A stretch of 64,000 nt of DNA. Source: an uncultured Cohaesibacter sp. (GTDB lineage Bacteria > Pseudomonadota > Alphaproteobacteria > Rhizobiales > Cohaesibacteraceae). Position numbers and translations under genes: made by a program. Positions 1 through 8,411 of the stretch are shown one piece after another. Position 1 is the stretch's first letter. Each line of letters opens with the position of its first letter. The stretch is from contig NZ_OY762905.1 of NCBI RefSeq assembly GCF_963666525.1, positions 4,543,001 to 4,607,000 of the forward strand, given 5' to 3'. Under the pieces are notes generated by a model, which was not told the origin of the DNA, did no database searches, and worked only from the letters and a program-made list of their open reading frames with translations.

Positions 1-107
1 AGGGTCTCCCCCAACCGGTTTACGATGAGCGTGAAGCCCTGATGGATATCATCCATCTCCTCGACGCCCACAAGATGCTTGCCTTCGTCCCACTCGATTA
101 ATGCCAT
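1..107 (-). CDS. Bacteriohemerythrin, N-terminal part (cut by window edge)
   Basis: The leftward frame from an ATG at 107 begins MALIEWDEGKHLVGVEEMDD and continues with IHQGFTLIVNRLGET before the window ends. The early W, the VGV..MD..H arrangement and the N.L helix match the start of bacteriohemerythrins, which bind O2 at a non-heme di-iron site in a four-helix bundle; the visible His would be an iron ligand. Only about 35 residues are visible, so the remaining ligands cannot be checked. It lies 33 bp downstream of the SIR2-like gene on the same strand and probably shares its transcript. Next to nitrogenase genes, an O2-binding or O2-delivering role is a reasonable inference. Confidence 0.75.
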   Translation of the reverse strand, partial: MALIEWDEGKHLVGVEEMDDIHQGFTLIVNRLGET

Positions 108-140
108 ATTGTGTCCCCACACACTTTGGAATTACTATAT

Positions 141-1004
141 CTATACCACAGAGTGAATAGATACGGGAATACCCGCTGCTTCAAGAAAGTCGGCAATATC
201 CAATTCCATGATTTCAATTGCCTTTTTCTTGCAATAGCGGCGTTCTTTGTCTGTAGGTTCCTTGATCAACGCCCAGCCGGCGGACTCATTCGCGCCAAAG
301 GTGATGTCCGACATCACCATCCGTTCGGTATCGCGTGTGAAGCGCATTCCCAGAAACAGATACTGCTTTCCCTGTCTGTAGCTCTTGAGGAAGGGCGGCA
401 CACCGAACCCGCCCATCAGTTCGGTGAGATAGTCGACAAAGTCGGCGTCCGAGGCGATGTAGGTCGGCTGCGGCTCTGGCGACCCAAGCGGCTTGAACAG
501 GATCGGCAGATCTGATGTGAGTGCCTCTGGTTCTATCGGCTGATAGGTCTTGCCGTCATGGTGGTGAATGATGAAGCGATTGTTCGTCCCGCCGATCCGG
601 GCGATGCCGCGCACCAGATAGTGGGGCTTGTCGGCAAAGCCCTGTTGCAGCTGCAGGTCCCGGTTGATGTCGATGACATAAGGCGGCGCGCAATCCCTGA
701 TCCAGTCATGCAGGGCAGCCCGTGTCCATTGCTGCTGCTGGTAGAGCTGGGTGAGGAATTGTTCGATGAAACGGCGACCGCGCTTGAGTTCCAGGTTCAT
801 CGCTGCTCGGGAGAATTCATACATCAGCTTTGGTGCCATGGGGCGGCCCTTGTTCATGGCAAGGATCAGGCTGTCGCTGCTCGCAGGCATAGGCTCGCCT
901 GTTGTGTTGTTGGTCACATCGAACAGTGCTCCGGGGCCAAGATAGGGGATGACGTCGCCGCTGCCGACTTTTCTCACGATCTCATCTAAGAGTGCCTTGG
1001 TCAT
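141..1004 (-). CDS. SIR2-like protein of the nif region
   Basis: 287 aa, or 292 aa if the upstream ATG at 1019 is used. The N-terminus has a GSGDVIPYLGPGALFDV stretch, resembling the nucleotide-binding loop (IPFLGAG type) of SIR2-like domains. The rest is soluble, with a tail rich in charged residues (KERRYCKKKAIEIMELD). I recall SIR2-family proteins beside nif genes in other diazotrophs, but the function is not known to me; NAD binding or hydrolysis is the family expectation. ATG 1004 is preferred because GGCAGG lies 7 nt upstream of it, while 1019 has no ribosome-binding site. The gene diverges from nifH across a 430 bp region carrying NifA sites, so co-regulation with nitrogenase is likely. 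Confidence 0.7.
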   Translation of the reverse strand: MTKALLDEIVRKVGSGDVIPYLGPGALFDVTNNTTGEPMPASSDSLILAMNKGRPMAPKLMYEFSRAAMNLELKRGRRFIEQFLTQLYQQQQWTRAALHDWIRDCAPPYVIDINRDLQLQQGFADKPHYLVRGIARIGGTNNRFIIHHHDGKTYQPIEPEALTSDLPILFKPLGSPEPQPTYIASDADFVDYLTELMGGFGVPPFLKSYRQGKQYLFLGMRFTRDTERMVMSDITFGANESAGWALIKEPTDKERRYCKKKAIEIMELDIADFLEAAGIPVSIHSVV

Positions 1005-1127
1005 GACTGTGCCTGCCATTCTGTTGTTGGTGCAATGTCTGGTTCCTTAAGACAAGCAAGAAGCAAACCAAGTCATGAAATTCATTTAAAACATTGAAAT
1101 TGATTAGATAATTGAAGTTTTGAGGAG

Positions 1128-1143
1128 TGTCGTGTTTACGACA
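1128..1143. promoter_or_regulatory. NifA upstream activator sequence (distal, nifH)
   Basis: TGTCGTGTTTACGACA is an exact TGT-N10-ACA match and a near-perfect dyad (TGTCG/CGACA). It lies about 210 bp upstream of the nifH -24/-12 element and about 125 bp from the divergent SIR2-like gene, so it could serve both directions. Confidence 0.85.
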
Positions 1144-1238
1144 ACGGCTGCCCTTGTCGAGGCGGGCATGGCGCAATCAGTGTCGTTTGTCGCTTTTCTG
1201 CAAGCCGTGAGAAAACACGACAATATTGGCAAACATTC

Positions 1239-1254
1239 TGTCGCCTATACGACA
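1239..1254. promoter_or_regulatory. NifA upstream activator sequence (proximal, nifH)
   Basis: TGTCGCCTATACGACA is an exact TGT-N10-ACA site with the same TGTCG/CGACA arms as the distal site. It sits about 100 bp upstream of the -24 GG, the usual distance for NifA activation through DNA looping. Confidence 0.88.
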
Positions 1255-1323
1255 AAGAGCCTTTTGTCATGTCGGTGTTCTGACGCAACGAAAAGACACC
1301 CGGAGAAAATTATTATCACATGA

Positions 1324-1336
1324 AATCAAATGGTTA
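1324..1336 (+). promoter_or_regulatory. IHF-type site between UAS and nifH promoter
   Basis: AATCAAATGGTTA matches the IHF consensus WATCAANNNNTTR at every specified position. It lies between the proximal NifA site and the sigma-54 promoter, where IHF bends DNA in nifH promoters of other proteobacteria. Assignment rests on the consensus and position only. Confidence 0.6.
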
Positions 1337-1337
1337 A

Positions 1338-2330
<993 letters not shown>

Positions 2331-2373
2331 GCCCCAAAGCATTCACTTTGAACTGTTGATCAAGGTGTGGGGC
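2331..2373 (+). other. Stem-loop between nifH and nifD
   Basis: Two nested stems lie directly after the nifH stop: outer GCCCCA/TGGGGC (2331-2336, 2368-2373) and inner CACTTTGA/TCAAGGTG (2344-2351, 2360-2367). No T-run follows, so it is not a classical terminator. A hairpin here may protect the nifH 3' end and keep NifH in excess over NifDK; that role is inferred. Confidence 0.6.
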
Positions 2374-2401
2374 GGATTGGCTCCCACCTTAGAACGGGAA
2401 A

Positions 2402-3880
2402 ATGAATATGTCTGAAATGACAAAAGAACAGACCGAAGCGCTCATCCAGGAAGTGCTCGAGGTCTATCCGGAAAAAGCCAAGAAAGAGCGCGCCAAGCAT
2501 TTGACGACCAACGATCAGGCGGTCGAGAAGTCAAGCAAATGCATCACCTCCAACCGTAAGTCCCTTCCGGGTGTGATGACCATCCGCGGCTGCGCCTACG
2601 CGGGCTCGAAGGGCGTGGTCTGGGGGCCGGTCAAGGATATGGTCCATGTTTCCCATGGACCGGTTGGCTGTGGTCAATACTCCCGTGCTGGTCGTCGCAA
2701 CTATTATGTCGGCAACACCGGGGTTGATACCTTCGGCACGATGAACTTCACCTCAGACTTCCAGGAAAAGGACATCGTCTTCGGCGGCGACAAGAAGCTC
2801 GCCAAGATTGTCGACGAAATCGACATGCTGTTCCCGCTCGCCAAGGGCATTTCCATTCAGTCCGAATGTCCGATCGGGCTCATCGGTGACGACATCGAAG
2901 CGGTAGCCAAGACCAAGAGCAAGGAAACCGGCAAGACCATCGTTCCCGTCCGTTGCGAAGGCTTCCGCGGCGTTTCCCAGTCTCTGGGCCACCACATCGC
3001 CAACGACGCCATCCGCGACTGGGTGATCGATCCGGCCACCGGCAAGGAGTTTGCCTCGACCGAGTATGACCTCACTATCATCGGCGACTACAACATCGGT
3101 GGCGACGCCTGGGCATCCCGCATTCTGCTTGAGGAAATGGGGTTGCGCGTCATTGCCCAGTGGTCCGGTGACGGCACGCTGGCAGAAATGGAAAACACGC
3201 CAAAGGCCAAGTTGAACCTGCTGCACTGCTACCGCTCCATGAACTACATCTCCCGCTACATGGAAGAGAAGTTCGGTATCCCCTGGATGGAGTACAACTT
3301 CTTTGGCCCGACCAAGATCGAGGAATCCCTGCGCGCCATCGCGGCCCAGTTCGATGACAAGATCAAGGAAGGCGCAGAGCGTGTCATCGAGAAATACAAG
3401 CCGCAATGGCAGGCGGTGGTCGACAAATACCGCCCGCGTCTGGAGGGCAAGCGCGTCATGCTCTACGTCGGCGGTCTGCGTCCGCGCCATATCATCGGTG
3501 CCTATGAAGACCTCGGCATGGAAGTGGTCGGCACGGGCTACGAATTCGCTCATAACGACGACTACGACCGCACCATCAACGAGATGGGCAATGCGACCCT
3601 GATCTATGACGACGTGACCGGCTACGAGTTCGAGGAATTCGTCAAGCGCGTCAAACCGGATCTCATCGGCTCGGGCATCAAGGAAAAATACATCTTCCAG
3701 AAGATGGGCATTCCATTCCGCCAGATGCACTCCTGGGATTATTCTGGCCCATACCATGGCTATGACGGTTTCGCGATCTTTGCGCGCGACATGGACATGA
3801 CCCTCAATAATCCGTGCTGGGACAGCATGACCCCGCCCTGGAAGAAGCTGGGTGAAGAGACGGCCATTGCCGCGGAATGA
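2402..3880 (+). CDS. nifD: Nitrogenase MoFe protein alpha chain NifD
   Basis: 492 aa. With NifK it forms the alpha2beta2 MoFe protein that reduces N2 at the FeMo-cofactor. P-cluster ligands are visible as C64 (RGCAYAG), C90 (PVGCGQ) and C156 (SECPIG). C276 (LLHCYRSMN) and H443 ([16 protein letters not shown]) are the two protein ligands of FeMo-co. H197 in [11 protein letters not shown] is the active-site histidine. These features and the length mark the molybdenum enzyme and not VnfD or AnfD. The ATG follows GAACGGGAA; a second in-frame ATG two codons on could also be used. It is 71 bp downstream of nifH in the same operon. Confidence 0.98.
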   Translation: MNMSEMTKEQTEALIQEVLEVYPEKAKKERAKHLTTNDQAVEKSSKCITSNRKSLPGVMTIRGCAYAGSKGVVWGPVKDMVHVSHGPVGCGQYSRAGRRNYYVGNTGVDTFGTMNFTSDFQEKDIVFGGDKKLAKIVDEIDMLFPLAKGISIQSECPIGLIGDDIEAVAKTKSKETGKTIVPVRCEGFRGVSQSLGHHIANDAIRDWVIDPATGKEFASTEYDLTIIGDYNIGGDAWASRILLEEMGLRVIAQWSGDGTLAEMENTPKAKLNLLHCYRSMNYISRYMEEKFGIPWMEYNFFGPTKIEESLRAIAAQFDDKIKEGAERVIEKYKPQWQAVVDKYRPRLEGKRVMLYVGGLRPRHIIGAYEDLGMEVVGTGYEFAHNDDYDRTINEMGNATLIYDDVTGYEFEEFVKRVKPDLIGSGIKEKYIFQKMGIPFRQMHSWDYSGPYHGYDGFAIFARDMDMTLNNPCWDSMTPPWKKLGEETAIAAE

Positions 3881-3952
3881 TCCGGCATCAGAGACATCAA
3901 TTCTCTCCAACACTTCGTGAGTTCACAGATTGGTGGCGCGAAGGAGGACCAA

Positions 3953-5524
3953 ATGAACCAAGTCGTTGACAATATCAAACCCAGCTTCCCCCTGTTCAAG
4001 GAAGAGGACTACACCACGTCGCTGGGCAACAAGCGGGCTCTGTTCGAAGAAAAGCACGATCCGTCCAGGATTGACGAGATTTTCGAATGGACCACCTCCG
4101 AGGAATACAAGGAGCTGAACTTCTCCCGCGAGGCTCTTACCATCAACCCGGCCAAGGCCTGCCAGCCGCTCGGCGCCGTTCTCTGCTCGCTCGGGTTCGA
4201 GAACACCTTGCCCTATGTGCATGGTTCGCAAGGGTGCGTGGCCTACTTCCGCACCTATTTCAACCGTCACTTCAAGGAGCCGGTCGCCTGCGTATCCGAC
4301 TCCATGATCGAGGACGCTGCCGTGTTTGGCGGTCAGAAGAACATGTTCGACGGTCTGGAAAACGCCCGCGCGCTTTACAAGCCGGACATGATCATGGTCT
4401 CCACGACCTGCATGGCCGAAGTCATCGGTGATGACCTCAACGCCTTCATCGGCAACTCCCGCAAGGAAGGTCATATTCCGGAAGACTTCCCGGTTCCGTT
4501 TGCCCATACGCCGAGCTTTGTCGGTTCCCACACCACCGGCTGGGACAACATGTTCGAGGGCACCATCCGCTATTTCACCCTGAATAGCATGGAGGACAAG
4601 GAAGTCGGCTCGAATGGCAAGATCAACATCGTGCCGGGCTTCGAGACCTATCTTGGCAACTATCGTGTCCTGCATCGCTACATGAAGGAAATGGGCGTCG
4701 ACTACTCGCTGCTCTGCGATCCTTCCGAGGTGCTGGATACCCCCGCTGACGGCAAATACCGCATGTATTCCGGCGGTACCACCCAGGACGAAGTCAAGGA
4801 CGCGCCTAACGCCAAGGACACCCTGCTGCTGCAGCCGTGGCAGTTGGTCAAGACCCGCAAATTCACCAAGGGCACATGGAACCACGAGACGCCAGCCATC
4901 AACATCCCGATGGGCCTCAAATGGACCGACGAGTTCCTGATGAAGGTTTCCGAGATCAGCGGCAAGGAAATCCCGCTGTCGCTGGAGATCGAACGTGGTC
5001 GCCTCGTTGACATGATGACCGACAGCCATGCCTGGCTGCATGGTAAGAAATTTGCCATCTGGGGTGATGCCGACTTTGTCATGGGGCTGGCTGGCTTCCT
5101 TCTGGAACTGGGAGCCGAGCCGACCCATATCATCTGCCACCACGCCAACAAACGCTGGAAGAAGGCCGTGGATCAGATGCTGGCCGACAGTCCCTATGGC
5201 AAGGATTGCGAAGTGCATGTCGGTGCCGACCTCTGGCATCTGCGTTCCCTGATCTTTTCCAAGAAGCCGGACTTCATGATCGGCAACTCCTACGGCAAGT
5301 TCATTGAACGTGACACCCTCAAGAAGGGCGAAGACTTCCATGTGCCTCTGATCCGCATCGGCTTCCCGATCTTCGACCGTCATCACCTGCATCGCTCAAC
5401 AACGCTGGGCTATGAAGGCGCCATGACCATCCTGACGACGCTGACCAACGCCGTTCTGGAGAAGTTGGACAAGGACACCATGAAGATGGGCGTCACCGAC
5501 TATAACTACGATCTGGTGCGTTAA
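3953..5524 (+). CDS. nifK: Nitrogenase MoFe protein beta chain NifK
   Basis: 523 aa. Beta subunit of the MoFe protein, sharing the P-cluster with NifD. The beta-side ligands C70 (AKACQPLG), C95 (GSQGCVAYF) and C153 (STTCMAE) fall at exactly the positions used in the Azotobacter numbering. The start at ATG 3953 is set by AAGGAGGACC just upstream; the frame is open to a GTG at 3917, but that extension (MSSQIGGAKEDQ) contains the ribosome-binding site itself. It lies 72 bp after nifD and is followed by a hairpin before nifT. Confidence 0.98.
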   Translation: MNQVVDNIKPSFPLFKEEDYTTSLGNKRALFEEKHDPSRIDEIFEWTTSEEYKELNFSREALTINPAKACQPLGAVLCSLGFENTLPYVHGSQGCVAYFRTYFNRHFKEPVACVSDSMIEDAAVFGGQKNMFDGLENARALYKPDMIMVSTTCMAEVIGDDLNAFIGNSRKEGHIPEDFPVPFAHTPSFVGSHTTGWDNMFEGTIRYFTLNSMEDKEVGSNGKINIVPGFETYLGNYRVLHRYMKEMGVDYSLLCDPSEVLDTPADGKYRMYSGGTTQDEVKDAPNAKDTLLLQPWQLVKTRKFTKGTWNHETPAINIPMGLKWTDEFLMKVSEISGKEIPLSLEIERGRLVDMMTDSHAWLHGKKFAIWGDADFVMGLAGFLLELGAEPTHIICHHANKRWKKAVDQMLADSPYGKDCEVHVGADLWHLRSLIFSKKPDFMIGNSYGKFIERDTLKKGEDFHVPLIRIGFPIFDRHHLHRSTTLGYEGAMTILTTLTNAVLEKLDKDTMKMGVTDYNYDLVR

Positions 5525-5550
5525 GCATCGGCCAAATACCACTCCCTTCC

Positions 5551-5581
5551 GCCCTGCGTCACCCTTCTGGTAGCGCAGGGC
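5551..5581 (+). other. Stem-loop between nifK and nifT
   Basis: GCCCTGCG (5551-5558) pairs perfectly with CGCAGGGC (5574-5581) around a 15 nt loop. No T-run follows, so it probably acts as a 3' stabiliser or partial attenuator that separates high nifHDK expression from the downstream genes. Confidence 0.5.
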
Positions 5582-5605
5582 GCGAGAGGTGACAAGGAGA
5601 CCGAA

Positions 5606-5818
5606 ATGCCAAACGTGATGCTCAGATACAACGACAAGGGCGAGTTGCTGTTCTATGTGGCCAAGAAGGATCTGGAAGAGGTGATCACCTCGATCGAGAC
5701 CGATGACGGGGCCTCCTGGGGCGGTACGGTGGAGCTTTCCAATGGAGACAGGTTCTTCATTGATCCGATTTCCCCACCACCTGAATTTCCGACGACCCTG
5801 CGTTTCAAACGCGGATAG
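5606..5818 (+). CDS. nifT: NifT/FixU family protein
   Basis: 70 aa, the normal size for NifT. The FYVAKKDLEE motif, the central WGG (ASWGGTVELSNGD) and the C-terminal TLRFKRG are typical of the NifT/FixU family. NifT is co-transcribed with nifHDK in many diazotrophs; it is dispensable in the cases studied and its role remains unclear. A GACAAGGAGACC ribosome-binding site precedes the ATG. The 167 bp that follow, up to the ferredoxin gene, hold no gene that I can support. Confidence 0.92.
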   Translation: MPNVMLRYNDKGELLFYVAKKDLEEVITSIETDDGASWGGTVELSNGDRFFIDPISPPPEFPTTLRFKRG

Positions 5819-5985
5819 CCAGTCCCCGGCACGTCGCGCTCAGGCTTTGCTGCGATGCTCCCTGAAAGGGGCTCGGGCAGGGCAGGGTGAGGCGAGCCGG
5901 ACACACGAGATGAGGCAAAGAGGCCATCCGGCATTGACCCGCCAGGTCTGAACCCGACTTTGCCTTGCCCAAAAGGAGATAGACC

Positions 5986-6180
5986 ATGGCAATGATGATC
6001 AACGCTGATATCTGCACAGCCTGTGGCGATTGTGAAACCACATGCCCAACCAACGCAATTTCCCCGCGCAAGGGCGTCTATTACATCGATCCGTCGCTCT
6101 GCAATGAATGCGAAGGGGCTCACGATAGCCCCAAATGCATGGAAGGCTGCTTCGAGGAAGATTGCATCGTTCCTGCCTGA
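5986..6180 (+). CDS. fdxN: 2[4Fe-4S] ferredoxin (FdxN type)
   Basis: 64 aa low-potential ferredoxin. The first cluster motif is C10-x2-C13-x2-C16-x3-C20 followed by P. The second is C39-x2-C42-x8-C51-x3-C55, with the longer loop typical of nif-associated FdxN proteins; C60 is an additional cysteine. The ATG follows AAAAGGAGATAGACC. Such ferredoxins donate electrons for nitrogenase or for NifB-dependent cofactor synthesis. Its place between nifT and nifY puts it under the nifH promoter. Confidence 0.88.
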   Translation: MAMMINADICTACGDCETTCPTNAISPRKGVYYIDPSLCNECEGAHDSPKCMEGCFEEDCIVPA

Positions 6181-6301
6181 TGGCCGGAAAGCTGAAACTC
6201 GAGGGGAGGGGCGCGAACTTCGCCTGCAGCCTGTTGTTCCTAACTGGGTTCGCGTCCCTTTTTTCTTTCATTGACAACGACAAGATGATCGGAGGTCTGC
6301 C

Positions 6302-7009
6302 ATGAATGCTCCTCTGTCGCGCGAGCTGGCCTTGCGCATTGGCCTTGCGGCGAACGACTTGCCCGGAATCGATGCCGGGACACTGATTTCCATTCTCGGA
6401 GCTGCTGTCGGCTTGCCGATGAGCGAGGAGAAATTTGCCAATCTCGGCATGAAAACCTTTCGGCAGGCTGGAGGGGAAGCCTTCATCAAACTGCCGGTCG
6501 ACGCGCTGAAGGCGGCATTGCGCATCCTCAAGGGCGATGGTGTCGCTGAAAGCGAGAGTGTTGAAGTGCTGCCGGTCGATGCCTATGCCGATGGTGACAT
6601 GCCCGGTTCCATCCGCATCGCCTGTGCCTCCAATTCCGCCGAGGAGCTGGACGGACATTTCGGCTCCTGCCGACGTTTTCTCGTCTATCAGGTATCAGCA
6701 ACCGAAGCACGGCTCATCGATGTCCGTTCGGCCAGTGAACCCGATGACGTGGAAGACAAGAACAAGTGGCGCGCCGCACTGATCGCCGATTGTGATGTGT
6801 TGCACGTGATCTCCATCGGCGGACCTGGCGCCGCCAAGGTCGTGCGTGCCGGTATCCATCCCATCAAGCTGCCTGCGGGGCGACAGGCTCGCGACATCGT
6901 TGCCGATCTGCAAAAAGTGTTGGCAGGCTCGCCGCCGCCATGGCTGGCGCGCGTGATGGGACAGGAAGCGAAAACATTGACGCCCTTTCTTGAGGAAATC
7001 GAAGAATGA
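6302..7009 (+). CDS. nifY: NifY/NafY-type FeMo-cofactor carrier
   Basis: 235 aa in two parts. An N-terminal helical domain (about 1-95; ALRIGLAANDLPGIDAGTLISIL) resembles the one that contacts apo-MoFe protein in NafY. A C-terminal NifX-like cofactor-binding domain (about 100-215) carries IRIACASNSAEELDGHFGSCRRF. The DGHFGSC segment holds the conserved histidine region used for FeMo-co binding in this family. NifY/NafY proteins stabilise apo-NifDK and carry FeMo-co for its insertion. The ATG follows GATCGGAGGTCTGCC. Its stop overlaps the next start (ATGA at 7006). NifY and NafY are hard to tell apart by eye. Confidence 0.88.
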   Translation: MNAPLSRELALRIGLAANDLPGIDAGTLISILGAAVGLPMSEEKFANLGMKTFRQAGGEAFIKLPVDALKAALRILKGDGVAESESVEVLPVDAYADGDMPGSIRIACASNSAEELDGHFGSCRRFLVYQVSATEARLIDVRSASEPDDVEDKNKWRAALIADCDVLHVISIGGPGAAKVVRAGIHPIKLPAGRQARDIVADLQKVLAGSPPPWLARVMGQEAKTLTPFLEEIEE

Positions 7010-7278
7010 TCGATGCTGCGCTGCTGGATGATGTGAAGGAGGAAGTCATTGCGCATGGTCTTGACCAATCGGTTGCGGCCCATTTGCGCAACAGATGGCC
7101 AGAGGTGCATTTCACCTTTTGTCAGGACGACGACATTGTCGCAGCGCAGCCGATCAGCTCATACGAAACATTCAATCTTTACCTCGTCGTCGGCGGAGAG
7201 GGCTGCATCAGCTTCACATCGGTTCCCGAACAGGCAACCGGTGTGGTCATTGCCGAACTTTTTGACTGGGAGGGGTAA
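7006..7278 (+). CDS. Small conserved nif-operon protein (possibly DUF6129)
   Basis: 90 aa acidic soluble protein with no transmembrane segment and no cysteine motif (one Cys in FTFCQDDD and one in GEGCISF). It begins MIDAALLDDVKEEVIAHGLD, and a hydrophobic core SYETFNLYLVVGGEGCISF follows. I think it belongs to the small family found after nifY in Azotobacter-type loci (DUF6129), but this is from memory. Translation is coupled to nifY by a 4 bp ATGA overlap, which argues for a role tied to NifY or the MoFe protein. Biochemical function unknown. Confidence 0.75.
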   Translation: MIDAALLDDVKEEVIAHGLDQSVAAHLRNRWPEVHFTFCQDDDIVAAQPISSYETFNLYLVVGGEGCISFTSVPEQATGVVIAELFDWEG

Positions 7279-7303
7279 TCGGGGGGAGGAATAGGAAAAG
7301 ACC

Positions 7304-8281
7304 ATGACCGACTATGAGCCACGCATCGCTCAACTCAAGGAAATCTGCCGAAAAGTCAAACCAGGCGTGCATCATGTTTCGCTGGTCGAAGCGATTGGCA
7401 CCGTGCTGCCCGATCTGAAATTTCGCTATCGTACGACGCTCAGCGGCTGGTATCGGCTGGGTGGTCTTGTCGACGCTGATGGCAATCGGATCGCCGCCAG
7501 TCTGAGAGAATGGGCGGAGGAGGAGTCCGATCATGACATGTTCGCACTCTATGAAAAATATGGTGCTGCCGACTACATGACCACCCGCTTTGATGGCAAA
7601 TGTCACTATTTCGTTGCGCCGATCGGACCGAATGCGGCTGACTTCGTTCAGCTCAAGGTGGAGGAACTGACCGAGGTCATCGACCATCCGCTGTTCATCA
7701 ATGATCAGGTGCCGGATGATCTTGAAGATCTGCTCGATCCGCATGGAGCCTTTGCGGCGCGGGTCGAGCCAGCGGAAATGACACCGCCCCGCTATCTGTT
7801 CCATTCGATTACCGATATCAGCGAGCTGGTGGGCAAGCAGCTCTCCTCGGAAGGGTCCGATCTGCGCTATATCCGTTTTCTGGAGGAATGGGGCAACACC
7901 ACAGCTTCCAGCAAGGAGCGCTTCAGCGACCATTTTGTTCTCAAGCTGCTGCCGTTCCTTGATCGCTTCGGCGAACGCAAGACCGAGGCGACGCCGGTTC
8001 CCGTCAAGAAGCTGCCTTTGCCAAGCGACAATGTCGCCACCATGACCGGCACCAGCCTGTCGCATTTCCTCAAGGAATATGACAAGAACGCCGGTTTTCC
8101 CATGGCGTGGTATTTCAACATGCTGGTCGAACAGAAGATCTGGCCGCAAATTGCCATGGCTGTCTACACCGATCATCAGCGCAACTATCGCTATCTTGCC
8201 GAAAAGGATCTCGAAGTGCTCGAGAACTGGATCCGCTTTCCCTATGTCTTTGGCGCTGGAGCCTTGCCGACATTGTTGTAA
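7304..8281 (+). CDS. Uncharacterised 325 aa protein of the nif operon
   Basis: I do not recognise this protein. It is soluble and acidic, with no signal peptide, membrane segment or cysteine cluster. Visible stretches include a basic N-terminus (RIAQLKEICRKVKPG), an Arg/Trp-rich segment (FRYRTTLSGWYRLGG), an acidic middle (VPDDLEDLLDPHG) and an aromatic C-terminus. The ATG follows a strong GGGGGGAGGAATAGG ribosome-binding site 26 bp after the preceding gene. It is the last gene before the nifE promoter, so it should be produced with NifHDK. It might be a nitrogenase accessory or protection factor; the context is the only support for that. Confidence 0.75.
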   Translation: MTDYEPRIAQLKEICRKVKPGVHHVSLVEAIGTVLPDLKFRYRTTLSGWYRLGGLVDADGNRIAASLREWAEEESDHDMFALYEKYGAADYMTTRFDGKCHYFVAPIGPNAADFVQLKVEELTEVIDHPLFINDQVPDDLEDLLDPHGAFAARVEPAEMTPPRYLFHSITDISELVGKQLSSEGSDLRYIRFLEEWGNTTASSKERFSDHFVLKLLPFLDRFGERKTEATPVPVKKLPLPSDNVATMTGTSLSHFLKEYDKNAGFPMAWYFNMLVEQKIWPQIAMAVYTDHQRNYRYLAEKDLEVLENWIRFPYVFGAGALPTLL

Positions 8282-8293
8282 TGACATGGCGAT

Positions 8294-8309
8294 TGTCGGT
8301 TTTGCGACA
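8294..8309. promoter_or_regulatory. NifA upstream activator sequence (nifE)
   Basis: TGTCGGTTTTGCGACA is an exact TGT-N10-ACA match with TGTCG/CGACA arms. It is only about 46 bp upstream of the -24 GG, unusually close for a NifA site. Confidence 0.82.
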
Positions 8310-8352
8310 TTGAGGCATATGGATATCATCATATAATTCAATGAATTATCTA

Positions 8353-8369
8353 GTGGCACAGACCTTGCA
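8353..8369 (+). promoter_or_regulatory. Sigma-54 promoter of nifENX operon
   Basis: GTGGCACAGACCTTGCA has GG at 8355-8356 and GC at 8367-8368 with exact N10 spacing. It is 43 bp upstream of the nifE ATG. Confidence 0.92.
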
Positions 8370-8411
8370 AAACAGAAGCCGGACCATTTCTTACAGCGAG
8401 GTTTGTGGCCA

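Noticed and set aside
1031-1046. Possible sigma-54 promoter for the SIR2-like gene on the - strand (GGAACCAGACATTGC)
   Set aside because: GG and GC are 11 nt apart instead of 10 and the -24 part is poor (GGAAC). Left as a possibility only; if real it would favour the 1004 start.
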